From Verrucomicrobiota bacterium (lineage in GTDB: Bacteria > Verrucomicrobiota > Verrucomicrobiia > Opitutales > Opitutaceae): a DNA stretch of 39,858 nt. The notes beneath the pieces were generated by a model. That model was not told where the DNA came from, made no database searches, and worked only from the letters and a program-made list of their open reading frames with translations. The DNA lies in contig JAEKKV010000029.1 of the NCBI GenBank assembly GCA_019510185.1, positions 1-39,858 of the forward strand. Direction: 5' to 3'. A program made the position numbers and the translations under genes. The first letter of the stretch is position 1. Each line of letters opens with the position of its first letter. Shown one piece after another: positions 1 through 7,341 of this stretch.

Positions 1-47
1 AACGGAGCCGAACCGCGACTCATCTTGAACGGTCGGCAAAGAAAAGA

Positions 48-473
48 ATGAAACGTGCACTCACAGTTGCGGCGCTGACAGGATTGGTTTGGAGCTTCCT
101 TGCGGTTCGGTTGATGGGGGGCCGCTTCGAAGATCTGCATATTCCATTTTTAATCGCCGGTATCACGGCGGGAATTGCGGCCGGCGTTCACACCATCCGA
201 ACAAGAAAAAAGAAAGGCGGAGACGAAGGCATCTTAGCCGGTATTGCCTGCTATTATCTCGCGATTGTTATCTACTGGGCCGTTTGGCTCGTTGCCGAGA
301 GAGTAAGCATGTGCATCGAGCTTCGTAAGTGGACCGACTTCGATTTACACGATCATCTGAATCTTATTTGGGTTTACCTCTTCTACGGAACGATTCCTTA
401 CGGATTGCTGTTGATCCCGCTCTGCTTTCTAAATCGATGGGTGGTCTGGCGCGCATACACCTTTAAACGTTAG
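48..473 (+). CDS. Small four-helix membrane protein, unknown function
   Basis: 141 residues that I do not recognise. Four hydrophobic stretches are visible (about residues 5-23, 31-50, 62-84 and 105-128). A basic loop (RTRKKKGG, about 51-58) follows the second one, so it is probably an integral inner-membrane protein. The stop codon lies within the string GTTAGGC. The base composition is clearly lower in G+C than the genes to the right, as in the next three small genes. An A/G-rich stretch precedes the ATG but there is no textbook ribosome-binding site. It leads a co-oriented series of orphan envelope proteins (48-1873), which suggests acquired DNA. No function is inferred. Confidence 0.55.
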   Translation: MKRALTVAALTGLVWSFLAVRLMGGRFEDLHIPFLIAGITAGIAAGVHTIRTRKKKGGDEGILAGIACYYLAIVIYWAVWLVAERVSMCIELRKWTDFDLHDHLNLIWVYLFYGTIPYGLLLIPLCFLNRWVVWRAYTFKR

Positions 474-579
474 GCAAAATAAAAAGCCTTCTGTAGCATC
501 TTAGGCGTATTGCTGATCACATCCCCTGCGCCGAGCCTCACGGACGCGCGGCCAAGATATAGCCTGTCTACAATATTCT

Positions 580-1038
580 ATGAAAAAATACCTCACCCCA
601 ATCGCTTGTTTGCTCTTCATAATCGGTTGCCTATCACCGGCTAAATTAGCCGCGAAAGGCATGGGTCTAGACTTTTGGATGGAGGGCACCGTTAGCGAAG
701 TTAAAGCCGTCGGTGATCAAATCCATTTTACACTGAAGGGAAGATTTTGGTTTGCGCAGTATGACGAGGCGGCTGCCCCGAAAAGAATCGAAGTGGATTG
801 CAGGCAGGGAATCTCGGTCACCGTTCATCAAAATGATCCATTCTTCGCATTTTCCACTGACTGGGGAGCCGGAGCGATCCAAGAGGCGGGAGGGCTATTG
901 CGCATTCTTAAAGCAGCCGTCGGCCCCAGCCGAACCATCAAATTCGAGTTACTGGAACCGAAAATTATTTTTGATGCAAAACAGAACCTTACTTTGACAG
1001 ACGCCGCTGTCATCAGAGCGACGGATGCGGATCTTTAA
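580..1038 (+). CDS. Small exported protein, unknown function
   Basis: 152 residues with an N-terminal export signal (basic MKKY, hydrophobic core to about residue 17, then a short polar region). Cys17 in the IIGC context could be lipidated, but the lipobox is not ideal, so a soluble exported protein is equally possible. The remainder is probably beta-rich, with alternating stretches such as QIHFTLKGRFWF, and no catalytic motif is recognised. It follows the previous gene after a 106-bp gap and precedes another small envelope protein in the same orientation. Codon use is A/T-richer than the chromosomal core genes of the window. Confidence 0.5.
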   Translation: MKKYLTPIACLLFIIGCLSPAKLAAKGMGLDFWMEGTVSEVKAVGDQIHFTLKGRFWFAQYDEAAAPKRIEVDCRQGISVTVHQNDPFFAFSTDWGAGAIQEAGGLLRILKAAVGPSRTIKFELLEPKIIFDAKQNLTLTDAAVIRATDADL

Positions 1039-1098
1039 TACTCCAGCCACGGACGCCAGCGCCAACGAGCGCAGCTCACCTGTAATGTTCCGTAAAAA

Positions 1099-1410
1099 AT
1101 GAATCATCCCGTCCACATACTGTTAGCACTGGTAATATGGATTTCACCTGTCGGCTGCCAAAGCGTGGCAAAATCCCGAAAGGAGGATAAAGCCCCCATA
1201 AACGATCTGAAAAAATCAGCCGATTATTCAGAAACAAAGGAAGTCGTGAGAAACATCACAGATGTTATCATCGTAGTTCCGGCAGCTCTCTTGTGTGCTT
1301 ATGCTATCATTCGCGCCGGAGGACTGCCCCATTCAACAATTGGTGCGGACAAAGCAAGCAACGAACAGCAACATTTGGATGCATGGCTTTATAGCGAAAA
1401 TAAAAAGTGA
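1099..1410 (+). CDS. Small lipoprotein, unknown function
   Basis: 103 residues. The N-terminus is a lipoprotein signal with cleavage before Cys20 (SPVGC), followed by a charged lysine-rich segment. A second hydrophobic stretch (about residues 51-70, VVRNITDVIIVVPAALLCAY) could be membrane-inserted. No family is recognised. The start is the ATG at 1099, which gives a clean signal sequence. The stop lies 7 bp before the ATG of the next gene, so the two are probably translated from one mRNA. Confidence 0.45.
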   Translation: MNHPVHILLALVIWISPVGCQSVAKSRKEDKAPINDLKKSADYSETKEVVRNITDVIIVVPAALLCAYAIIRAGGLPHSTIGADKASNEQQHLDAWLYSENKK

Positions 1411-1417
1411 AATCACA

Positions 1418-1873
1418 ATGAAAACTCGGATCACCTTAGCATCTGTAATTGCGGCGGCCTTTTTTCTGTCGCATGCGCTGCCAGCCTTCGAGGATCAAAC
1501 TGGATTCGAATGTTTTCGTTTTTGCCTTGGGATATTGCTGGAACCTTCTGGCGCCGCACCCCTCGGATGGATGTATTACGGAGGATTTGCCGTCTCCAAT
1601 GTGGTTTTCATCGCGATCTGCGCGATGCTATTTACCTCAAAACCCGTGGGTAAAAAGTACGGAACGGTTATGCTATTCCTTAGCCTGCATACGATCTCTT
1701 GGATGCCACTGAACTGGAGGAATCTCCATGAAATCAAGCCCGGGTACTACCTCTGGCTGCTTGCTTATCTGGCCCTTACCTTCGCCACCGTTGCATACAG
1801 ACGAAAGCCGAACCCCAATCAGACGTCAGTACCAATGAACATGGCTGCCACGCCTCCTGCTGCGCACCCGTAA
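1418..1873 (+). CDS. Small multi-pass membrane protein, unknown function
   Basis: 151 residues. I start it at 1418 rather than at the upstream in-frame ATG at 1295, because 1418 yields a proper signal or first helix (MKTRITLASVIAAAFFLSHA) and avoids a long overlap with the lipoprotein gene. Hydrophobic segments lie at about residues 5-24, 45-70, 80-98 and 108-127. The tail is proline- and alanine-rich and polar. No family is recognised. It forms a likely transcriptional unit with the lipoprotein gene (7-bp gap) and ends 7 bp before the DNA-repair gene at 1881. Confidence 0.5.
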   Translation: MKTRITLASVIAAAFFLSHALPAFEDQTGFECFRFCLGILLEPSGAAPLGWMYYGGFAVSNVVFIAICAMLFTSKPVGKKYGTVMLFLSLHTISWMPLNWRNLHEIKPGYYLWLLAYLALTFATVAYRRKPNPNQTSVPMNMAATPPAAHP

Positions 1874-1880
1874 CTTCCGA

Positions 1881-2327
1881 ATGCGATTGTGGACCTTACA
1901 CCCTCAGTATCTGGATGCAAAGGGGCTCGTCGCGTGCTGGCGAGAAGCGTTGCTTGCCCAGAAGGTTCTCAGCGGGGCGACGCGAGGTTACCAGAATCAC
2001 CCGCAACTGCTGCGATTCCGCTCATCACCCGATCCCATGGCAGCGATCGCGACGTTTCTCCATGGGATCGCCGCCGAGGCGACGCGACGCGGTTATGCGT
2101 TCGACGTTCGGAAGATTACCAAGCCCAAGACGGCGCTGAAAATTCGCGAGACCCGCGGGCAGTTGGATTACGAGTGGGGACACCTGAAGCGGAAGCTCAA
2201 GGTGCGCGCACCGGCGATCGCGCGAGAGTTGCGCGGTGTCGAAAAACCGCGGGCCCATCCCCTGTTTCGGATCATTGCCGGCGACGTGCGCGAATGGGAG
2301 AAGCGCCCCGGCAAGGCGGTAAAATAA
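1881..2327 (+). CDS. Pyrimidine dimer DNA glycosylase-like protein (endonuclease V / Pyr_excise family)
   Basis: 148 residues. The N-terminus MRLWTLHPQYLDAKGLVACW, then REALLAQKVL and GYQNHPQLLRF, has the pattern of the small bacterial proteins related to phage T4 endonuclease V (pyrimidine-dimer excision). Known members are 140-150 residues and cut the glycosyl bond at UV-induced cyclobutane dimers, using the N-terminal amine and an acidic residue. Here a family-level assignment is safe, but the specific substrate is not shown by sequence alone. The stop of the preceding membrane-protein gene is 7 bp upstream. G+C content rises back to the chromosomal level within this gene. Confidence 0.75.
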   Translation: MRLWTLHPQYLDAKGLVACWREALLAQKVLSGATRGYQNHPQLLRFRSSPDPMAAIATFLHGIAAEATRRGYAFDVRKITKPKTALKIRETRGQLDYEWGHLKRKLKVRAPAIARELRGVEKPRAHPLFRIIAGDVREWEKRPGKAVK

Positions 2328-2416
2328 ACGCCGCCGTTTTCAGATCATCACGGTAGATTCACCGCAAATGAACACCCACGCCCACCTCGAAGACGGAGCC
2401 ACTGTGGTTATCACTC

Positions 2417-3559
2417 TCAGAGTGGCGTGATCGTGGTGTCGCCGGCTTTTAGCTCGGCCGCCACTTCCGGCAGCGCCGCGGCCAGGGCATCCCAGTCCGC
2501 TTGGGTCGTCTCCCAGCCGGAACTCACGCGGATCACGCGTTTGGCCTCCTCCGGCGCATAGCCCAAGGCGGCGAGCACGGGCGATGGTCCCGGCTTGCCG
2601 GTCGCACAGGCCGAGCCGGTGGAAACTTGAAAGCCGCGCTTGTCGAGCCGGGCGACCCAGCGGTGATTTTCGCCGTATGGCAGGAGGAGCGAGACGGTGT
2701 TCCAGAGCCGGTCCGCGTCGGCGCCCACGATGCGCGCGCCGGGCACGGCGGCGAGGGCGGCGCGTTCGAACGTCTTCCGCCAGCCCAGCCGCTCGCTTTC
2801 GAGAAACACTTTTTTCTGCTCCGCCTCCACCAGCGCCGCGAGCATGGCGGCGATGCCGGGAAAGTTTTCCGTGCCCGCGCGATGGCCCCGCTCCTGCGCT
2901 CCGCCGGAAAATCCGCGCAAGCCCTCCGCCTGCGCGCCGAGCTTGAGAAAACCGACGCCTTTCGGGCCGCCGAATTTATGCGCGGCCCCGATCACAAAAT
3001 CCACATTGCCCAAGCCGCCCGCGGGCAACTTGCCCAGCCACTGGGAAGCGTCGCACACATACGGCACGCCCGCGCGGGCGCACGCCGCCGCGATCTCCGC
3101 CCACGGTTGAATGACGCCAGTTTCGTTGTTGGCGGCCATCACCGCCACCGCACTCACGTCCGCCAAGACTGCTTTGACGGCTGCGACCGTGACCACGCCG
3201 TCGGGCGTTGGCGCGAGCCAGCGGACGCGCGAGCCAAAATAGCGAAGGGCGGCCTCGCGCACGCAGGGATGCTCGGTGGCGTTGACGGCGATGGCTGCCG
3301 CGGGCGGCAACACGCGCGCCCAGTGGGCGAACACGAGATCGGCCGCCTCGGTCGCGCCGGAGGTGAACACATATCGTTCCGCCGGGCCGCCGAGCAGGAT
3401 GGCCAGTTTTTCACGGGCGGCGTCGAGCCGGATTTTCACCTGCGCCGCCGAGCGATAGGGGCTGGAGGGATTTTGCCACGCCTCGTCCTGCGCCTTCAGC
3501 CACGCCTCGCGGGCAACCGGAGCGAGCGGCGTGGTGGCGTTGTGGTCGAAATAGGGCAC
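2417..3559 (-). CDS. Cysteine desulfurase-like aminotransferase (NifS/IscS family)
   Basis: 380 residues, starting with GTG at 3559 to give MPYFDHNATTPLAP, the characteristic family start; longer in-frame extensions run over the divergent cyclophilin gene. It is a PLP-dependent class-V aminotransferase that would release sulfur from L-cysteine as an enzyme persulfide. Visible residues are TEHP (His97, ring stacking), AANNETG, Lys195 in HKFGGPKGVG (Schiff base) and Cys318 in STGSACATGK (persulfide acceptor). Length is normal for the NifS/IscS group. No Fe-S scaffold gene is adjacent, so a role in Fe-S assembly rather than tRNA thiolation or general desulfuration is not established. Confidence 0.88.
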   Translation of the reverse strand: MPYFDHNATTPLAPVAREAWLKAQDEAWQNPSSPYRSAAQVKIRLDAAREKLAILLGGPAERYVFTSGATEAADLVFAHWARVLPPAAAIAVNATEHPCVREAALRYFGSRVRWLAPTPDGVVTVAAVKAVLADVSAVAVMAANNETGVIQPWAEIAAACARAGVPYVCDASQWLGKLPAGGLGNVDFVIGAAHKFGGPKGVGFLKLGAQAEGLRGFSGGAQERGHRAGTENFPGIAAMLAALVEAEQKKVFLESERLGWRKTFERAALAAVPGARIVGADADRLWNTVSLLLPYGENHRWVARLDKRGFQVSTGSACATGKPGPSPVLAALGYAPEEAKRVIRVSSGWETTQADWDALAAALPEVAAELKAGDTTITPL

Positions 3560-3569
3560 GGCCCCATGG

Positions 3570-3600
3570 AAATCCCAAAAATCAAAAGGCCAAATCCCAA
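3570..3600. repeat. Short A/T-rich direct repeat between divergent genes
   Basis: AAATCCCAA occurs at 3570-3578 and again at 3592-3600, separated by an A-rich, GGCC-containing spacer. It stands out from the G+C-rich surroundings and lies just upstream of the desulfurase GTG, in the divergent intergenic region. It could be regulatory or a remnant of a dispersed intergenic repeat. Genome copy number is unknown. Confidence 0.4.
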
Positions 3601-3649
3601 ATGGAAGGCTTGCGCCGGACGCGGAGCGGCGGCTTGCTGCCGTTTTCCC

Positions 3650-4162
3650 ATGAGCACTCCCACCGAACAAGCCATCATCAAGACCTCCTACGGCGAGCTG
3701 ACCGTCGCCTTCTGGTCCGACGTCGCCCCCAAGACCGTCGAAAACTTCAAGAAACTCGCCAACGAAAAGTTCTACGATGGCACCGCGTTTCACCGCATCA
3801 TCAAGGGTTTCATGATCCAGGGCGGCTGCCCCAACACCAAGAAGGGCGCGCGCGGCATGCCCGGCACCGGCGATCCCGGCTACAAGGTGAAGGCCGAGTT
3901 CAACGCCAAGCCGCACGTCCGCGGCGTTCTGTCCATGGCGCGCGCCGCCAGCCCCGATTCCGCCGGCTGCCAGTTTTTCATCTGCCACGGCGACGCCCGC
4001 TTCCTTGACCGCCAGTACACCGCGTTCGGCCAGGTGGTCGCCGGTGACGACGTCCTCGAGCGCATCGCCAACGTGCCCACCACGCACGGCGGCGGCGGCG
4101 AAAAGAGCACGCCCATCGATCGCGTCGAGGTCGAGAGCATCCGCATCGTGCCGGTCGCCTGA
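3650..4162 (+). CDS. Cyclophilin-type peptidyl-prolyl cis-trans isomerase
   Basis: 170 residues, the usual size of a single-domain cytoplasmic bacterial cyclophilin, with no signal peptide. It catalyses proline cis-trans isomerisation during protein folding. The family core is present: FHRIIKGFMIQGG with catalytic Arg49 and Gln57, then RGVLSMARA, CQFFICHG and FGQVVAGDDVL. The ATG at 3650 is preferred because an open frame continues upstream only as antisense of the desulfurase gene. Its divergent neighbour is the cysteine desulfurase, and it ends in a strong rho-independent terminator 25 bp downstream. Confidence 0.9.
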   Translation: MSTPTEQAIIKTSYGELTVAFWSDVAPKTVENFKKLANEKFYDGTAFHRIIKGFMIQGGCPNTKKGARGMPGTGDPGYKVKAEFNAKPHVRGVLSMARAASPDSAGCQFFICHGDARFLDRQYTAFGQVVAGDDVLERIANVPTTHGGGGEKSTPIDRVEVESIRIVPVA

Positions 4163-4187
4163 GCCGGACGTCTTTTTCGATCCCCGA

Positions 4188-4215
4188 ACCGGCCGCCGCA
4201 AGCGGCCGGTTTTTT
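4188..4215 (+). terminator. Rho-independent terminator of the cyclophilin gene
   Basis: A perfect 9-bp stem (ACCGGCCGC at 4188-4196, GCGGCCGGT at 4202-4210) with a 5-nt loop is followed by a run of T at 4210-4215. The U-tract lies on the plus strand only, so it acts on the cyclophilin transcript. The stop codon of the convergent PAS gene overlaps the T-run. Confidence 0.88.
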
Positions 4216-4741
4216 AGTGCTTGGACCCGACCAGGTGCGGCAGCGAAGCCTCGAAGGCCAGCAGCTGGCTCGGCGTGACGCCGGGCTCACGGCGCAGCGT
4301 TTCCAAGATGTGGCGGCGGGCTTCCTCCATGCCGCTCGCGTCCTGCGAGGCAATGCGGCGCACGATGCCGACCAGCCCGAGGACGTTGTCCTTGGGATCG
4401 ATCACCAGCACCTTGATCGCCGAGGTGAAGAATTTTTCGCCCTGCGCGCTGATCGACTCCTGGATCTTGATCACGGGCACGCGCGACTGGAAGAGATGGG
4501 TCTCGTCGGCGTAAAAGCCTTCCGCGAGCTTGATCGGGAAAAGATCGAAATCGTTCCGCCCGGTCACGTCGGTCTGCTTGCGGCCGAGGTTTTCGAGATG
4601 GGCGCGGTTGTTATAAAGAAAACGGCTCTCTGTGTCCTTGATGAAGACGAAATCGCGGACTTCGTCGAGGATGGTGAGCAACAGGCTGCCGCGTTGCGCG
4701 TTAACATAGACAGCCAGATCGTGAGCATCGACTTTTAGCAC
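4214..4741 (-). CDS. Single PAS-domain protein
   Basis: 175 residues, GTG start at 4741. A PAS fold covers about residues 23-130: DFVFIKDTESRFLYNN, then GRNDFDLFP, then FTSAIKVLVIDPKDNVLGLVGIVRRI. It has no kinase, cyclase, HTH or receiver domain. The C-terminal 45 residues are probably helical. Stand-alone PAS proteins usually sense a ligand or redox state and pass it on by protein contact, so the partner is unknown. No transmembrane segment is seen, so it is cytoplasmic. It is convergent with the cyclophilin gene and shares the terminator region. The next gene downstream in transcription direction is on the other strand, so it is monocistronic. Confidence 0.7.
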   Translation of the reverse strand: MLKVDAHDLAVYVNAQRGSLLLTILDEVRDFVFIKDTESRFLYNNRAHLENLGRKQTDVTGRNDFDLFPIKLAEGFYADETHLFQSRVPVIKIQESISAQGEKFFTSAIKVLVIDPKDNVLGLVGIVRRIASQDASGMEEARRHILETLRREPGVTPSQLLAFEASLPHLVGSKH

Positions 4742-4821
4742 GGGGTAATGGGGTTGAAGCTGGAGAAATTGTGCGAAGGAGCCCGCGGGCTGCCAAGGGC
4801 AAAGACCGCGCGGCGAGGCCG

Positions 4822-6957
4822 CTATTTGCCGGGAGAAGCGGGGCTCGGGACATCGGAGGAAACCTGATCCATGATGGCCTCCGTCACCCGGGCGAGACCG
4901 AGACGGGCGAGCTGGCTGGCGGGATAAAGATCCTGGGCGGCCAGATAGCTGGTCAGGCTGGCGGCAAAGCGCTTGTCGTTTTCGTAGCGGCGGCCCTGGT
5001 CGAGCCGGCCGACGAAATCGGCGACGCGGGGCGCGAGTTGGGCCATGCGCTGGTTGAGCTCGACGTCGTTGGGCACGAAAGCGGTGGCGGCCACCAGCGA
5101 CTCCCAGGCGGAGAAGGCGTTGTTTTGCGCCAGCAGCTCCTGCTCCTGGGCGAGGTAAATCTCAACGCGCGCCATCCGGTCGATCACGCCCTTGAGCTGC
5201 GGACCGCGCACGGCGTCGCTCAAAAAGGCCACCGCGAGCTCGGCGCGTTTCTCGTAGATGCGGCGGAAATCCTCGCGCTTGTAGGCGTCGTCGAAGAGCA
5301 CCGCCGCCTGCGTGCCCATGTCGGCCTGGGACGCCATGTTTTCCGTATAGGTCTTGATCGCGGGGTTGAGCGGCCAGATCTGCGCGGCTTTTTCGACGAA
5401 CTCCTGGGCCCGGGGATAATCGCCTTTGGCGGCCGCCTGCTGGGCGGCGTTGAGCGCGAGGGTGCTCATGCGCTGGGCGGAGCGCACCGCGGCGTTGGCT
5501 TCGAGCGTGCGGGAGTCCTTCGTGAGGGTGCCGATCTCGTCGCTCAGGTGGATGACCGCGTCGTAGTCGCGCAAGTCGGCGAGTTTCCGGGCCTCGTCCA
5601 CCTTGCGGTAAAGCGTGAGCAGGGCGTCCTTGCGACTGCGTTCGAACTGGGTGACGGCGGGGAGATACTCGCCGAGGAAAAAGGTTTCCTGAAGACGTTC
5701 GAGTGCGCCGATCTTGCGGTTGTCGTCGTAATCGGCGCGAACGGCGGCCATGCCGTTGTTGACGTCGTTGATCGCCTCGCGTGAGAGGAACTCGATCGTC
5801 TCGACGGTGAAGGCGAGATCGCTGGAGGGCAGGAAGGACGCGAGTTCCTTTTTGCCGACTTCGAGATTCTGGTGGGAGCCCTTGAAGATGAAGCGATAGA
5901 AGCTCGCCGCGATCAGGCAGTGCTGAAAACGGCGCTGCAGGAACAGGCTCATGATCTGGCTCTGAAATTGGAGCTTGGCCTGGGTGACGGAGAGGAGACC
6001 GGCGGCGGAGAGCGCCTGGATCTTGGCCTCGGTCTCGCCGAGTTCGCGGGCGCGGAAGAGCTGGCCGGTGGGTCCGACAGTGACGTTTTGCCCGATCTGC
6101 GTGCCGCCGGTGCTGCCCGCGGAGGAGTTTCCGCCGCCGCTGTTCCGTCCGCCGGAATTGCCCGTGCCGGTGGTCGTCCCGCTGCCGCCCGTCGTACCGG
6201 TGCCGGTCGAGGTGTTCGAGTTATTCGAGGAGTTCGAGTTGCCGCTCGTGCCCATGAGGGCGGCGGAGGAAACCGCGTCGCTGGCGGTCTTGCCGCCTTG
6301 CGAAGCGAGGACATCGCCGCCGTAGACGACGGCGCCCTGCTGCTGGCGGCGAATGCGCTCCAGCTCGGTCTGGGCGACGTTCAGCGCCTGCTTCTCGTCG
6401 CGAATGCGCCAGGCGTTGAAGACCTGGTTGGCCACGCCGAGACTGTTGCCTGCGTCCGCATCGAAATCGGCGGCGGTATAAAGAAGCTTCCATGCCTCCA
6501 TCACGTTGCCCTGCGCGCCCTCGCCGTTGCGGGTGGAAAGGAGGTCGGTGATTTTGTTGAGCGTCTCGGCATACGCATCCTCGTCTTTGGTCGGAGGCAG
6601 CGCGAGGTAGCGCTCGAAGCGGCCGCGGAAAATCCGAAACTGGCCCATGTCGTAGCTGTGGCCCTTCCACTGAAACGTGCCGTTCTCAGGGTTGACCGAG
6701 TCGGAATTCGTGTCGAAGGCCTGGTTGATGATCTTCAGCAACGTGCCGCTTTCGAGACTGTTGATATTGAGCGCGCGGGAGACGCCGTCGGTTCCCGCCA
6801 GCTTGGAATCAGCCACGGGCGCGGTGACTTTGGCGGCGCTGGCGGCCGTATCCACCACGTCCTTGGACGCGCCGGACACGGGTGCGGCCACCTGGCCGCG
6901 GGCGAGCGTCAACAGGGCAAGGCCGACGACCGAAAGACGAAGGGGGTAAAAGGGCAT
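4822..6957 (-). CDS. Large exported protein with Gly/Ser/Asn/Thr-rich linker, ABC-operon member
   Basis: 711 residues with an N-terminal signal (about 1-21). An N-terminal region (about 60-230) is separated by a low-complexity linker of Ser, Asn, Thr and Gly (about 237-285) from a long helical C-terminal region (about 300-700). That region is rich in Ala, Glu, Arg and Leu and looks like TPR-type or coiled-coil helical repeats (for example AARSAQRM, LNAAQQAAAKGDYPRAQEFVEKA, WPLNPAIKTY). I do not recognise a named family. It is the last gene of a minus-strand operon: its ATG lies 2 bp after the stop of the lipoprotein gene, which itself follows an ABC transporter gene by 16 bp. This suggests a periplasmic component working with that transporter. 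This is inference from gene order. Confidence 0.7.
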   Translation of the reverse strand: MPFYPLRLSVVGLALLTLARGQVAAPVSGASKDVVDTAASAAKVTAPVADSKLAGTDGVSRALNINSLESGTLLKIINQAFDTNSDSVNPENGTFQWKGHSYDMGQFRIFRGRFERYLALPPTKDEDAYAETLNKITDLLSTRNGEGAQGNVMEAWKLLYTAADFDADAGNSLGVANQVFNAWRIRDEKQALNVAQTELERIRRQQQGAVVYGGDVLASQGGKTASDAVSSAALMGTSGNSNSSNNSNTSTGTGTTGGSGTTTGTGNSGGRNSGGGNSSAGSTGGTQIGQNVTVGPTGQLFRARELGETEAKIQALSAAGLLSVTQAKLQFQSQIMSLFLQRRFQHCLIAASFYRFIFKGSHQNLEVGKKELASFLPSSDLAFTVETIEFLSREAINDVNNGMAAVRADYDDNRKIGALERLQETFFLGEYLPAVTQFERSRKDALLTLYRKVDEARKLADLRDYDAVIHLSDEIGTLTKDSRTLEANAAVRSAQRMSTLALNAAQQAAAKGDYPRAQEFVEKAAQIWPLNPAIKTYTENMASQADMGTQAAVLFDDAYKREDFRRIYEKRAELAVAFLSDAVRGPQLKGVIDRMARVEIYLAQEQELLAQNNAFSAWESLVAATAFVPNDVELNQRMAQLAPRVADFVGRLDQGRRYENDKRFAASLTSYLAAQDLYPASQLARLGLARVTEAIMDQVSSDVPSPASPGK

Positions 6958-6959
6958 GG

Positions 6960-7325
6960 TCAGAGTTTTTCCAGATGCTCGACGTAGAGGAGGCCGCCCT
7001 TGCGCACGGTGATATCGAAACGGTAACGCTGCGCGATCAACAGGTTCGTCTTGAGCGAGTCGGCGATGAACACCGGCAGGCGGGCGTCGTCCTTGAGCGG
7101 ACGCACCGCGATGATGCGGCCCACGCCTTCGCGCCAGTTGAGCTGCGCGTCCACCTCGGCCTCGAGCTGGTAGCGGTTGCCCTGAAGGTTATCCGGCGCA
7201 GCGATGAACGCGCGCACCGGAAAGGGTTCACCCGAGCGGCCGCAACCGCCGGTCAGCGCGACCGCGCCAAATCCGGCCGCCAGCACCAGCAAACCGAGAA
7301 CAACACGCAAAAGCGATGGTGGCAT
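6960..7325 (-). CDS. Small lipoprotein of the ABC-transporter operon
   Basis: 121 residues. A hydrophobic signal (LLRVVLGLLVLAAGFGAVA) ends in the lipobox LTGGC, giving an acylated mature protein of about 93 residues. The mature part is beta-rich (RYQLEAEVDAQLNWREGVG, then RIIAVRPLKDDARLPVF, then RYRFDITVRKGGLLYVEHLEKL) and may be an OB-like or nucleic-acid-unrelated small barrel, but no family is named. It lies between the ABC transporter (16-bp gap) and the 711-residue exported protein (2-bp gap), so the three are almost certainly co-transcribed. Cell location is the envelope, probably outer-membrane or inner-membrane anchored. Confidence 0.7.
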   Translation of the reverse strand: MPPSLLRVVLGLLVLAAGFGAVALTGGCGRSGEPFPVRAFIAAPDNLQGNRYQLEAEVDAQLNWREGVGRIIAVRPLKDDARLPVFIADSLKTNLLIAQRYRFDITVRKGGLLYVEHLEKL

Positions 7326-7341
7326 AAGGGGTGATCAAGGG

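Noticed and set aside
461..579. Possible integron attC site (GTTAGGC at the end of the first small gene)
   Set aside because: No matching GCCTAAC partner or foldable attC stem was found upstream, the other gaps lack GTTRRRY cores, and there is no integrase. A chance match is more likely.
2501..3649. A long in-frame extension upstream of the cyclophilin start
   Set aside because: It covers the opposite-strand desulfurase gene and gives low-complexity His/Arg/Gly-rich protein. The cyclophilin fold begins after the ATG at 3650.
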